DNA from: Rhodamnia argentea
Taxonomy: Eukaryota; Streptophyta; Magnoliopsida; Myrtales; Myrtaceae
Reading direction: 5' to 3'
DNA length: 64,000 nt
NCBI RefSeq assembly: GCF_020921035.1
Contig: NC_063153.1
Location: 14,818,001-14,882,000 of the forward strand
Position 1 is the stretch's first letter; the number at the start of each line of letters is the position of its first letter. The notes below the pieces were generated by a model that had not been told where the DNA came from, did no database searches, and saw only the letters and a program-made list of their open reading frames with translations. The translations under genes and the position numbers were made by a program. Of this stretch, positions 35,467 through 48,060 are shown piece after piece.

Positions 35467-38400
35467 TCCCCGCAAATTGGGGAGGGGTCGACAGCCCATA
35501 CCCAATTTGGTTCTGATAGTAAAGTGAGCCAAGCGTGACAATGATTTGGTAAAAATATCAGCAAGCTGATGAGCGCTAGGAACATAACGCACATTGAGAG
35601 AACCTGAGGAAACTTTCTCCTGGACAAAATGAAAGTCAACTTCGATGTGTTTGGTGCGAGCATGTGGAATAGGATTGGCAGTAAGAGAAATGGCAGACTG
35701 ATTATCACAAAACAAAAGTGTTGGTGAGGAGAGACATAAACCAATGTCACGTAGAACAAAGCTGATCCATGTAAGATCAGCAGTAGTAGATGCAAGTGCT
35801 CGATATTCAGCTTCTGTGGAAGAACGAGATACAGTAGGTTGCTTCTTAGTTGCCCATGAAATGAGATTAGAACCAAGATAGGTGCAGAAACCAGTAGTTG
35901 AGCGTCTGGTGTCAACACAACTAGCCCAATCAGCATCAGAGAATCCATATAAGTTCATTGAAGTGTGAGAATGAATAAAAATGCCAAGATGAACAGTTCC
36001 TTTAACATAGCGAAGAACCCGTTTCAACTTTTGATAATCACCAACTGTTGGCTGCTGCATCTTCTGACATAAGAGGTTTGTTGCATAAGCAAGATCAGGA
36101 CGAGTGATTGTTAGATATTGAAGACCACCAACTAGACTTCTATATTCAAGTGGATTGGCAAGTAGGAGTGCGTCATTTTTCAGGATGACTGATCTTAGTG
36201 ACAAAGGAGTTGAGACAGGTTTACAGTCTGTCATGTTGGCTTTTGTCAGAAGATCAAGAGCATACTTGGTTTGACAGAGAAAAAGATCATGAGTGGTGCG
36301 TTTCGCTTCAATCCCTAAGAAGTAATGGAGACACTCGAGATCTTTCATGTGAAAGTGAAGACTGAGTGAGTGAATCAGTTTAGTTAGTAGATGATCGGAG
36401 CTGCCAGTCAATATAAGGACTGTTTCTGGTCCATCATGAAGCACAAAGAGTGAGGGATCAGTTGTGCTACAAAAGAAACCAGCTTCAAGAAGAAAGTTGC
36501 TAAACTTGTCAAACCAAGCATGCGGCACTTGATGAAGACCATATAAAGACTTCTTGAGGAGGCACACAAATTGAGACTTCTGAGGATGTGTAAAACCAGG
36601 TGGCTGCTCCATATAGACTGTCTCATTTAATGTTCCATGTAAGAAAACATTTTTAACATCAAGTTGATGTATTGGCCATTGCTTCATCATTGCCATAGAG
36701 AGCACTATACGGATGGTGGCATGTTTAACAACAGGACTAAATGTTTCTGTAAAATCAACTCCCTCTTCTTGGTGAAACCCCTTAGCCACTAACCGAGCCT
36801 TCAATCTATCAAGGCTTCCATCAGGTGCTAGCTTAGTTTTAAACACCCATTTACATCCTATGACATTCATTTGGTTAGTGCGAGGAACCAATATCCATGT
36901 CTGATTTTTATGTAGAGCATCAATTTCATCCTGCATTGCTTTATGCCAACCTTCATTTGCTAAGGCTGATTTAACTGAACGTGGTTCAAGAGGAACGGTG
37001 TATTCAGCCAGACATGCATATCTGGGATTGGGTTTGACAACACCAGATTTTAGTCGAGTTTGCATAGAGTGAGTAGAAAGGGTACCTTGTGAATTAGCTG
37101 GAGGATTTGGCTGAGTTTGGTCGATAATAATTTCATCTGGTGTCTCATTTGAGTGAATAAGAACCTCTTGTTCATCAGGGACTGAGGCAGACTGCAATTG
37201 TAAGTGAGATGAATGTGATGGCAGTACAACAAGATGAGATGTATTGAAGGAGCCAACACCCAAGATTCTACTATCTTGTAAATGTCCTATATATCCATTT
37301 GAGTGATGTTTCACCTGTTCTGCACTTGTAGAATCTAGAAGTTTAACTTCTTCTGCCCATTGTCGATACAGAGTTGTATACTGATTGTACTCTGTTGTTA
37401 GTTTCTTAGTGAAAGGAAAGAAACTTTCGTCGAACGGCACATGTCGACTAATGTATATACGACCATCAGCAGGCACAAGACATCAATATCCGTTATGGCG
37501 TTCACTATATCCCAGAAATACACAAGTGAGTGATCGTGGATCAAATTTATGTTGTGCATATGGTCTGAGGCAGGGGTAACATGCACATCCAAAGACTCTT
37601 AGATGGTCATAGCTGGGCTCTTGTTGATAAAGTTTGCTGTAGGGTGAGTGCATTTGTAAGTTTGGTGTAGGAAGTATATTGACAATGTAGTTAGCTGTCA
37701 TGAATGCATCAACCCAGTATTTTAATGGAATTCTAGCATGATAGAGCGTAGCTAGGCCCAGTTCAACCACATGGCGATGTTTTCTTTCAGAAATCCCATT
37801 ATGTTCTGGTGTATAAGGACAAGAAACACATTGTTTGATGCCACAGTTCTGTAAATGCATCTGAAATTTGTTGCTAGTGAATTCTCCTCCACCATCACAT
37901 TGAAAAATTTTGATTCTACGATCAAATTGATTCTCTACTTGTTTCTGAAACATGACAAAGATGTCATAGAAGTCTGACTTCAATTTCATTGGATAAATCC
38001 AACTGTAATGGGAAAAGTTGTCCACAAAGATGACATAGTATTTGAAATTCTGTAAGGAATTGACTGGTGATGGACCCCAAATATCACAATGAATCTTCTC
38101 TAAAGGAATAATAGATGCAGATTCTGATAAAGGAAATGGTAATGCAGTACTCTTGGCAACTTGACAGCTTCTACACATAGTGGGAGTTCTTGTAGTGCAG
38201 TGAATCAATTTCTGAGTCTGCAGATACTTCAATGTTTTTAAGTTGGTGTGAGCTAACTGCTGGTGCCACACATCTTCTCCTACAACTTTATGTCTTTGAG
38301 TGAAGTAGGCCTCTGTGGTTTGTGGATCCACTCGGTAAAGTTCTCTAACTTTCCTTCCGAGCATCACTGTTGTGTTGGTACGATTGTCCTTTATATAAAC

Positions 38401-39861
38401 CCCATTTTTATCAAAAACAAATGAATAGGGATAATCATCTGTTAGTCTTGATATTGAAAGAAGATTTTTCTTGATTTCAAGAACAATCAGCACATCATTT
38501 AGAGGTAATGAATTAGTTTCAGTAGGTAACACAGCATTACCAATATAGGCTATAGATAGACACGAGCCATTCCCTATCATAACTATATCAGTCCCATTGT
38601 ATTTAGAAGAGTTATGAAGAATACCCGAATTTGCAGTGATGTGAGCAGTCGCACCAGTGTTTGGATACCACTCACTGCCTTTAGAATCTCCAAGATGCAT
38701 TGCTGCTAAGGCTGTTGGAATCTCCTCCGCCTGATATGAGTTGTCGAATCGATACCAGCAATGAAGTGCATCATGTCCTGGATGTTTATAGATTTGACAC
38801 TCCAACCGAATAGTATCTGTTATTTTCTCATCCTGCAAATGTTTTTTAAATGTTAAATTTGAGGAGGGATATGATTTGGTCTCTTGATACCTTTGTGACG
38901 AATCTGCATATGGGCGAAAACCCTGACCAGAGCTAGAAAAATTATTGAACTGCTTAAAACGTTGATCCTCCCGATTCTGATTCTAGCTATTTGGCATGTA
39001 ACTTTGATTTCTTCCAGGATATCCATAACTATGATTTCTACTATTAAATGGACGTCCTCTGCCATAACTACGTCCTCCGCGGTTACTACCTCTTTGACCT
39101 CCAAAACTATAGTTTTGCTGAACAAGTTCGCTGTTAGATTCCACCTTCTGCTGAACTTCAGACTTCCTTTGTCCATAGTAGGCTAGATGAGGATTGTACT
39201 GGCTTGAGGAATAGCTCTGTAATCTTGTTTCGAACCTCTCTAACTATGATATTACTTCATCATATTCTGGTTGAGGCTTCAAGCAATACATGGTAGTTCC
39301 GAAATTCTCATATTCAGATCCTAATCCCTCCAGAACGCCAAACATCTTAGTTATCTCATCTACAGGCTTTCCAATTGCATTTAGCTGATCACAGATTGAT
39401 TTGTATTCTCTAAGATAAACAGATACTACTCAATCTCGTTTCTGCTAGGCTTGTAGCTTCCCTCTTAGTTCAAATTCTCTAGCTACAGACTTCTGTGTGA
39501 ATCGATTAAGTAAAGTTTGCCATACCTCATATGAAGTTTCCAAACCAATGATCAGACTCAGAATATTCTCAGATACAGCTCCACTGATCCATGACGATAC
39601 AAGTTGATCAGTTCTTACCCAATCTGAATAATCGGGATTCACAACTTCAACTTCATGACCTTCAACTTCAACCTGTAATGTTTGAATAGGTGATGGAATT
39701 TCACCACTAATGAATCCAAATAGTTCTTGGCTTCGCAAGAATCTGTGGAATTGTGCTTGCCAAAGAAGAAAGTTGTCTTCAGCTAGCTTGATCGTGACGA
39801 AGTTGGATATGTTAACATGGATTGGAAAAGGATATTTCTGTGTTCTTGCTGCCATTCTCAT
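35461..39861 (-). pseudogene. Copia gag-pol polyprotein with five in-frame stops
   Basis: One frame of 1,466 codons starts at the ATG at 39861 and ends at 35461 without a frameshift. It is interrupted by stops at 39445-39447, 39430-39432, 39244-39246, 38983-38985 and 37483-37485. Domains in order: gag; a zinc-knuckle remnant whose second Cys is Tyr (CQIYKHPGHDALHC); a protease with NTG in place of D(S/T)G; a GAG-pre-integrase with WHQQLAH and CRSC; an integrase with the Asp-Asp-Glu residues in CDIWGP, QCDGGGEF and SERKH; RT with KWVFKTKL and HQLDVKNVFLHG; and RNase H with DADWASC and STEAEYRALA. The YVDD box of RT appears deleted near 36405. The element cannot move by its own proteins. Confidence 0.93.
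35467..35482 (-). other. Polypurine tract region of the copia element
   Basis: The minus strand next to the 3' LTR ends in GCGGGGA, with CCCC on its outer side. It is a short, imperfect purine run, but it is in the required position for plus-strand priming. Confidence 0.5.
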
Positions 39862-39873
39862 GCTCTTAGAGAT

Positions 39874-39886
39874 GGCTTTGATACCA
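39874..39886 (-). other. Primer-binding site for initiator tRNA-Met
   Basis: The minus strand reads TGGTATCAAAGCC directly inside the LTR. It differs by one base from the usual TGGTATCAGAGCC that pairs with the 3' end of initiator tRNA-Met. Confidence 0.85.
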
Positions 39887-40274
39887 TGTGAAGACTAAAC
39901 AGAAAGAGAGAAGAAGAGAGAAGAAGAGAAACAGAGTTTGGAGTTACTCTCTGTATTCAAGGAAAATCTTCATCTGAGAGCACTTTCTCTCGTTTTCTCT
40001 GTTTTCTTATTTATATTACACGGCTCAACTTGAAGAACCACCAAAGGTAGTTTTACAGCTCATCTAACAAACTAAGAGAACAACAACATTCAGTTAAATG
40101 CACAAAACAGAATAACGGTTCTACAGAGGAAGAGCTCCTTCGTCTCTTTCTTTCCTGGTTGAATCAGCAGCACCATGTATACGCGTAGCTAGCATAGCCG
40201 ACGACTCGCTTACTTCACTTCGTCTGGTCTTTGTTGAAACAGAGTGTGTAGCATTCACCATATGATTCTTAACA
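39887..40274 (-). repeat. 5' LTR of the copia element
   Basis: Read on the minus strand this is the upstream LTR. It is the same length as its partner, has TG/CA ends and sits next to the tRNA primer site. Confidence 0.95.
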
Positions 40275-40279
40275 GAGGC
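40275..40279. repeat. Right target-site duplication of the copia element
   Basis: This is the second copy of gaggc, followed at once by the continuation of the oxygenase exon (Tyr-Thr-Pro). Confidence 0.93.
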
Positions 40280-43200
40280 TATACTCCTTTGTTCGATCAA
40301 GTCCTCGATCCTGCAAATCAGATTCACGGTTTGTGTCTGATGATCCTATTTGTTCCTCTGTTCCTCTTGGGAGTCAGGTTGCTGATGATTTTACAGCTTA
40401 AGGCGGACATAGATGAATAGCTGGTGACTTTGATAGCTTCCGGTAATCAGCTGGTGGTCGAGCAGCAGTTCCTAGAAAAGGAAGATCAATTAGTTATTAT
40501 TCCTGTTTGTGATTGTATTCTTGGAGAAAACTGACACAGAAATAGGAGCTAGTTGTTTGAGGTGGTAACACAAAACCATGAGATCTAAGACAAAGATTTG
40601 GCTGAAACTTGTGACTACCTATCTGTTTATCACTTTCTGAAGATTGTTCGTGCAGTAATGATTCCATTGATGTCTTATAGGAGATGATAAGGAGGGATAC
40701 TACATAGGAGTGGAAGTACCAGAGGACGATTCGGGTGCACAGAAGCCTCATTTTGGACCAAACCTATGGCCTTCTGAGGGTAGCCAGTTATTTAATATAA
40801 TGTCTGTCCAACTTAAAATAGTTGCTGATCATGGATGCTTATTTTGGTTTCACTGTTGTATTTTGACTAGATATATTGCCAAGATGGAGGCAGGCGATGG
40901 AACAATTTGGTAGTCAAGCATTGTGAGTTTTTACTATAGATGATGTAGAGCCATAGACATTAATTTTTCTTGCTAGTTCCAGCCTGTCAATTTTATTCCA
41001 TCCAAGTAAAAGATAAAACAGAGATCTTTTGTTTCTCTGACGGGGTGTTTTGGGCTTGTTCAGTAGCCTATGTGTCACCATCTTCCCCTTCTATATGGGT
41101 CAGATGTTGCCAAGTTCTTCTAATTTTGAAGGTGGCCCAATGGGAGTTGAATTGCCTCTGACATCTGAATTGAATATGCTCTCTTGGGCTCTTATCCAAT
41201 GTTGGCCAAAGTAAAACTCTTCTAGTTATTTGTAGCGGCTGATTAAACAATTTTCTGGGGTATTGTGCCAAAGCTACTATGCTGCAATATGAACAAGTTA
41301 TTTTTAGCTGTCGAGATTTGCCATTAATCACACTGACCAAGAGCGTCAACGCAAGTGTCTAATTGCTTGCAGTGGTAGTGCTGATATTACAGTCAACAGG
41401 GTTTTGACTTTTGGACACAAGAGTGATGCCTAGATGATTCTATGTTGCAAGATTAAGTGTAATTTGTTGGTATAACCAAAGCGATGGTAGTCAATTTGGC
41501 AATTTTTTGATTTGTATATGTGCACACTCAGAAATGTGGCAAAAGTAGTGGCAAGGATCATTGCTCTAGCACTTGATCTGGAGGCTGATTTTTTTGATAA
41601 TTCAGAAATACTCGGCGAGCCTATTGTGACCTTGCGCTTGTTGCACTATGAAGGTGGATTTTACTTCAATAAACTTCATAATAAACCCCGCAATTCTTTC
41701 TTCTCATCCAGTTGATATTCCTTTCTTTGTTTAGGTCTAGTCTCTAATCCCTCTAAAGGAATAGATGGAGCTGGGGCATATTCGGATTTTAATTTTATTA
41801 CCTTGTTGGCAACAGATGATGTCCCAGGTCTCCAAGTATGAAATTTTCTCCTGCGAAACTTTATATGCAGACTTTATGCGTACTTATGATGCATGGAACT
41901 TTTCGAACTAATTCAGATTTGCAAGAACAAGGATGCTAAACCTCCGACATGGGAATATGTGCAACCTATGAGGGTAAAGCCGAACTGCATTGTAGTTGTG
42001 AATTTGAGATGATTATGTTAGAGATCTCGTATTTAGAGTATTTGGATACTTTTGGTGGAAGATCACCCTGTTAGAATTTATATTCAAATGATTTATGGCT
42101 TACAAATATGACTTGCAATAGCTTTACTTTTAATCTAGTACTTCTGGTTTATTGGAGAATGTACACTGTTTGCCCTTAAATGCATGATTGGACGATTGCT
42201 TAATGCCAATGTTGGATGGAATACTACCCAAATACTTGTGACAACTTTTTGACAAAAATCCTTCTTTGTCTGACCCTGATCTGCTACTGTAATTCTTGTT
42301 TGTACAAAGGCAGCAATATGCCAGTTTAGTGAAAGGGTATTTTTGTCAGATGGGTGATAAAGATGGATTCCATTTATTAACTTAGAGAGGTGCCCTCATC
42401 TACATATCCTTTCCTTTCTGGAATTTGCATCTATATGTAAGTGTACATATTAACTTCGATCAGTTTCCTTCTGACGCCTTACTGATGAACCCCACAAACA
42501 CTCTTACACACATGCATACAATGGTATTCCACCATTCTTTCCTGGTTAATACTGGTCAATGGTCATAGAACTCCCACGTTTCATACACATTCTACAATTA
42601 TTTATGGAGTTAACCTCTTTTAGTTGTTTAGTTTATTGCTTAGATTCCGTTTTACAATAATCATCACAAATATGGGACAGAAGAATCTCACAGTAATCCT
42701 GAAAAGTAATATCCTTTCTGTGACTACTTTGTACAGAGCATTCATAGTGAATCTTGGTGATATGCTAGAACGATGGAGCAATTGTATTTTCAGGTAATAT
42801 GCTTTAATAATAGTCTATATAGATGAATTGGCATGAGGAAAGCTTTGAACACGAATGTTGGAGATTATCTTATGGCAGGCTACTATAGAGATTGTTGACA
42901 TGCCTCAAACAATGCCAGAATTTCTTCTGTTGCATCGTCTTGGCTCTTGCTGATATCAGTGGCCCATTAGTAGTGAATAATCGTCTACTCTTGCCATTGG
43001 TCAGGAATAAAATTCCAAGTTAAACACAGTCGGTGACCTACATTAGTTTCTACACAGAGACCATTTGTGAATATCAAACAATAAAAAATTGCTATTCTAG
43101 TGCTTTTATTATCACTCAGCTCTTATTGGTCAACTTTTGGATACTAATCATTGCATGTGTTCTGGCATCGCCAACCACAGAGAAGGCTTAACATGCATTG

Positions 43201-44481
43201 CCATAATGCATGAGAACATTTTAAAATGATATATGAAATGAGCTTTTTGCATGAATCTAATAGGTGCCTGCAATTCTCTATATTTCGCAAGTCAGTCTCT
43301 ATTCTTTCTTTTTTCAATTTGATTTGCTGCTTTTTTGCTTCAGTTTGTCAAATATATACTTTTTATTTGCTTTTGCAATCAGGTCCACCCTCCATCGAGT
43401 TATAGGGAATGGTCAAGATCGGTATTCTGTAAGACCTTCTGCTCAAAAGCCTTTAAGAGAACTTTTAAGCATTGTTGAATCTATTGGAAAAATTCTCATT
43501 GATTGTTGACCAAAGTCGTGACTACTTTAACCGTAAAAAGGACAGTTGAAGCCAATTTTGGATTGTTGTAAGCTGATTCAAAATAGTTCCTAGTTTTGAG
43601 ATCACATCTAGTGGAAAATCAGTTGAACTTGTGATCAAACTCTTAGGAAATTCTTCTCAACTTGAGATTATTTTCAGGGATGATCTACATTAGTTTTTGC
43701 AAAAAAAGCCTAATTGTTTTGCCTTCCCTAGTTAGCATCTTTTGTTCATCATGTTCTCCATTCTTATCTTCTTCTTTTGCTAATATTTCTGTTAGAAAAA
43801 GATTCTATTGATGCTCATGTTCTCATGAAATGCAGATTGCATTCTTCCTGAAGCCTAACCATGATTGTCTCATTGAGTGCTTGCCAACATGTGCGTCAGA
43901 GGAAAATCCTCCCAAGTAAGTTGTCTTCAGCACATTAGTTACTTTCCTATATATCAACAAGGTGGTGCAATTCTACCTCCTCTCTTATGAGTTCTCACTC
44001 CTAAGATCTAGTTCTCCTCCCTGATTTGAATGAGCGTCTTTCTGTGCATGAGTGCTGTTGTTCTGCTTTGAACGTGCATGTTGAAGTGGATATTGCATGT
44101 CCAAGGATCATCCAAGCACTGTGAAGAGGACTGCATCTAGTTTAACTCCATGATGCATAAGGAAAAAATGTTTACTCATGAATTAAGAATTAACCTGTCC
44201 CGGATTTGATGAATTGATACGATCAACCGCATGCTTGCATGCTCTTTTTATGGGATTGGATCCTTTTCGCTTGGGGATTTGGGTGCTGTGTTTAACGTAG
44301 CCACTCCGATAGTGATTAGACATGGTGCAAATTAGCAAATTTATACCAGCATTGGATCCTAAGTTTGTTCAAAATTGCATAAATGTGCGGGTTTCCGCCT
44401 GTCCAATGTCAGACTTACTTGTCCCAAAGATTCAAAGATACTCATGCTGATTTAACTGTATACAAAAGGGAAGGAGCTTAG

Positions 44482-45879
44482 AGTTTGCCAGTGAGAGCGG
44501 AAGCCTGTCAACCTGCACTTGCCTGAAGTAGGGGTATGCTTGGAGAACTCATACAGATGTGCATAATGAGCTCTTAGAGAAAAGCGTTCAATGGGGTACC
44601 TACATGTTCATATATATGCATATACAACCAATAATCAGTTCATGTTTATGCATGGAAGCAATAGTTCAGCCGCTTCCGCTTAAATTAGATGGTTTGTACA
44701 CGCAACTCTTTCAAGAAAGGAAAAGAGAAGAAAATGACACACGTCTAAGCGCCAACTCTCCTGCGATGCAACAGATGGATCCGCCCACTTTTCAACGATA
44801 GTTTTGCGAGATGGGACCGTACATGCAACTTTCTGTATCCTTGACAAGATTTTTCTAGACGAGGTGGGCGTGTCGCTAAGCCTACAAAGGATTGAAAATA
44901 TGACCGGCTGAGGAGAGAGCAAGCATTTCCATGTGGGTCGGACTACGGGTGGCATTGGCAAGTGCACTGACCGAGATCGAAAGCATTTTAGCAACATTGG
45001 CTGCTACTTTCGCTATAAAACACAGAAACAAGCTTTAGACACAGAAATACTTGACTTGGTTCTCTGCGTCTGTCTCTCGCTCTTGTGCTCTATGTAGTTG
45101 CAAAATCTCCCAAGACCCAACACTGAAGGTGAGTTTAATAAGCAATTAACCAATTAATTTTACTCTTTTATCTTTCTTGTTTTCGAAACAGTCCATTGAT
45201 CTACAAGAGGCAGAAGGGAAAATTTACGGTGGAATTAGATGTTATGACATGTTTTGTTTTGCCCATTAAATTCGAAATCACAACTTTCTTGTATTGACTC
45301 AATTGTAATGCCGTTTGCTTTAATGTAAGGTGCTTCCTTTAAAGCGTAGCAATTCATGCAGTGTTTGTACTTCTGATGAGCATGCAAGTATTTTATACAA
45401 TTAGTGAAAGTAATTGATAAGCCATCGAGTTCACATCTTTCCAATGTCTCTTTCATTTGAGATAAGCCCTTGCTAGTCACAAGCTCTTGCAGAGGAGAGA
45501 AAAAAAAATTGGTACTAATCTCGAAGATCACGTATTTTCCTTGGCCCCTCAAAATTGAAGCATCATAGCAGTAAGTTTTTTTTTTGTCACAATCATAGCT
45601 TTAAGTTAAAAAGCAATAATGACAGCTTGTAAACACAAGCATTTTTTAGGACACGGATCCTCATGAGCTCCGCAGGAAAAAAGGCCAATTGAATGTGGAT
45701 CTCGATGAATTAAAACAAACCCATTTTCAACCCAAGAAAGTAAAATTTACGGTTCGCTCATCATTCGAATTCAATGAATTCTCATTCGTCAGAAGAAAAC
45801 GACTCCTTTCTCCCCCCACGCCCCTCCCCCACAGCCCCCCTCCCCCCCCACCACACACACACACACACACACATTGTTG
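44482..45879. other. 3' flank of oxygenase copy 1
   Basis: It aligns in part with 56048-57480 downstream of copy 2. It includes the empty site of the hAT-like element at 45288-45295. No gene is seen. Confidence 0.55.
45851..45873 (+). repeat. (CA)n repeat after a C-rich stretch
   Basis: This dinucleotide run sits just before the duplicated oxygenase 3' fragment and may mark its junction. Confidence 0.85.
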
Positions 45880-46860
45880 AATCTGTCCAAAAAAGTCTTA
45901 TTGATTGGTGACCAAAGCCGTGAATAATTTAACTGGAAACAGGGCAGTAAGCCGATTCAAAAAAGGGTCTAGTTTTGAGATCGCGAACTAGTGGCAAGTC
46001 AATTGAACCTGTGATCCCTTAAGAAATTCCTCTCAACTTGAGATTATCTTCAGGGACGATCCACATCAGTTTTTCCCAAAAGGAGCCTAATCGTTTTTCC
46101 TTCCCTAGTTAGAATCTTTCATTCGCTACCTTCTCCATTCTCAATGTCTTCTTTTGCTAATATTTCTGTTAAAGAAGATCCTATTTATGCTCATGTTCTC
46201 ATGAAACGCAGTTTGCGTTCTTCCTGGAGCCTAACCATGATTGTCTCATCGAGTGCTTGCCAACATGTTTGTCAGAGGAAAATCATCCCAAGTAAGTTTT
46301 CTTCCGCACATTTTCCTATACGTCTACAAGATGGTGCAATTCTACTTGCTTATCAGTTCTCAGTGCTAAGACCCAGCTCTCCTCCCCGATTCGAATGAAT
46401 TTCTTCATGCGTTGTGCTTGAGTGCCGATGCTTTGCTTTGAAGGTGCACGGTCGAAGTGGATATTGCACACGTCCAGGGATCATCCAAGCACTGTTCAGA
46501 GGGCTACATCTAAGCATCTAAGTTTAACTCCATGATTCATGGAGAAAAAATCTTTACTCGTGAATTAGGCATTGTCCTGTCCCGGATCTGATGAATTGAC
46601 ACGATCGACTGCCTGCTCGTGTGCTCTCTTTACGGGGTTGGGTCCTCTTCGTGTGGGGATTTGGGCGCCGCGTTTAACTTCGCTCCTTACATGATGCAAT
46701 CTAGCAAATTTTTTGTCAGCATATCCTAAATTTGTTCAAAATTGCGTCAATGCGCAGGTTTCCGCCCATCCAATGTCAAGACCTACTTGTCCCAAATATA
46801 CAACGACACCCATGCCGATTCAAATGTATACAGAAGGGGAGGAGCTTAGAGTTTGCCAGT
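45880..46860 (+). pseudogene. Duplicated 3' fragment of the oxygenase gene (exons 10-11)
   Basis: This stretch repeats the 43470-44500 part of copy 1. The exon 10 copy (46212-46291, 80 nt) still reads FAFFLEPNHDCLIEC with a good donor. The exon 11 copy (46758-46849) keeps its AG acceptor but has one extra A near 46779, which shifts the C-terminal frame. No upstream exons are present, so it is a gene relic left by an unequal duplication. Confidence 0.82.
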
Positions 46861-46989
46861 GAAAAGTGGCAGATTAAATTGTAATTATTGGGAAAATCAT
46901 CCTACAAGTGACTCACGAAATTGAAAGTACGACAAGTAAATACCTAAACAACCAAACTATCAATGCAAAGACATGACTCGACTTGACAA

Positions 46990-47930
46990 AACGAGACTCT
47001 CGGTCTACTACTTCGAGGAAGCAATCTCGCCCTTCAACCTCTTATAAGCCTCGGTGACCTTTGTAGCCTGTCCCTCCGTCTTCTTCAACTTTCGCTTGAG
47101 GATATCGACTTGTGCTTGAAGAGTAGCCGTCGGTGGCACTTGAGGAATCTTGGGACGCAATGCGTCGGGGATGATGTGCTTTTTGATATAGTGCTCCGTA
47201 GCATGATACATCTTCTGTGGATACGGCAATTCCTTCCTTGGCAGGCTAAGCTTTTTAGGACGGCAAAGGTCCTACAATGTCTGGCACGAGCTAACAGCAT
47301 TGCTCGTGCTCGAGGAGGGGAGTAGAAAAATCCAGCATGAGGCGCTCGTCGTCAAGGAATGGCGGTAGCTTCTAGACCACCCTATATTGTCGTAGGATGC
47401 GGTAAGAGATGTACTCTGTGGCTCCAGTGATACCCAACGAAGGGACTGGCCCCTCGATTTCCACAGCTAGACGAGCTTCCCTTACTCCAAACCAATCGGC
47501 GCACCATTGAAAACCTTGAAGAGATGGATCCTCCATGAAAGCCAACCATTAGGTGAAATGACAGTCCGATAATTCCTCTTGTTTATTTTTGAAAACTAAG
47601 ATAGGATGACAAAAATTTAAAAGCTTACCGGCCGAGACAAGGGTTCTGCAATCTTTTATGTGAGACATGAACCGTACTTGTAAAAGTTCGGCGTAAGCAT
47701 GAAAGCCTTTGGAAGTTTCCCGCTTATACTTAGCGAGGGATATAAAGGTTTCAGCTAATATTGCATTGACTAGGTTTTTCCCTTCACGCACTTGTTCAAC
47801 AAAATAAATCATCTTTGGATCGATATGATCTTGACAACGAGGGAAAATGAACAATTCTAAGAAGGCTAACATGAAAATTTTACCCTTTTGCAAAGACTTG
47901 ACTTCGTTTAAACCCTCGGTTAATTGTGGT
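46990..47930 (-). pseudogene. DUF7745-like transposon-related gene fragment
   Basis: The minus strand reads EGKNLVNAILAETFISLAKY, then FHAYAELLQVRFMSHI, then, after a frame change, GFQWCADWFGVREARLAVEI, TGATEYISYRILRQYRVV and a stop. A lysine- and glutamate-rich coiled-coil tail follows (47008-47229). This order resembles plant DUF7745 proteins, which often belong to transposable elements. Stops and frame changes show it is dead. The family assignment is from memory of the motif style. Confidence 0.55.
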
Positions 47931-48060
47931 TTGAGAACTCATACAGATGTACAATGATATACATACATATGCATACTAAATAATGCAGTAAATTCAATAT
48001 CATGCTCAACTTTGGCTAGAAAGTTCCAAAACTATCCATAGGGATAATTAATGAATAATA

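Larger units (their letters stand above)
35079..40274 (-). mobile_element. Ty1/copia LTR retrotransposon, 5,196 bp, inserted in oxygenase exon 2
   Basis: Two LTRs of 388 bp (35079-35466 and 39887-40274) begin TG and end CA and differ at about 11 positions by eye. A 5 bp target duplication, gaggc, flanks the element (35074-35078 and 40275-40279). Between the LTRs, read on the minus strand, are a primer-binding site for initiator tRNA-Met, a single-frame copia polyprotein in the order gag, protease, integrase, RT, RNase H, and a purine tract. The order integrase before RT defines copia. The polyprotein is disabled. Confidence 0.96.
34705..44481 (+). pseudogene. 2-oxoglutarate/Fe(II) oxygenase copy 1, broken by a copia insertion and further lesions
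   Basis: Exons by alignment to the intact copy: 34705-34809, 34932-35078 plus 40280-40328 (exon 2, split by the retrotransposon), 40681-40779, 40871-40922, 41532-41653, 41735-41835, 41917-41973, 42737-42793, 43383-43428, 43836-43915, 44391-44481. The two halves of exon 2 total 196 nt, exactly as in the other copies. Independent lesions: the metal-ligand motif HSD of exon 6 reads YSD; exon 7 is 57 nt instead of 59, which shifts frame and reaches a stop within exon 8; the acceptor before exon 11 reads GG instead of AG. Exon 1 also lacks one codon at its end but keeps its donor. The gene is certainly non-functional as an enzyme, though truncated transcripts are possible. Confidence 0.92.

Noticed and set aside
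38853..39176. 107-codon frame inside the copia gag region
   Set aside because: It is out of frame with the polyprotein, whose true reading continues through this part with one stop at 38983.
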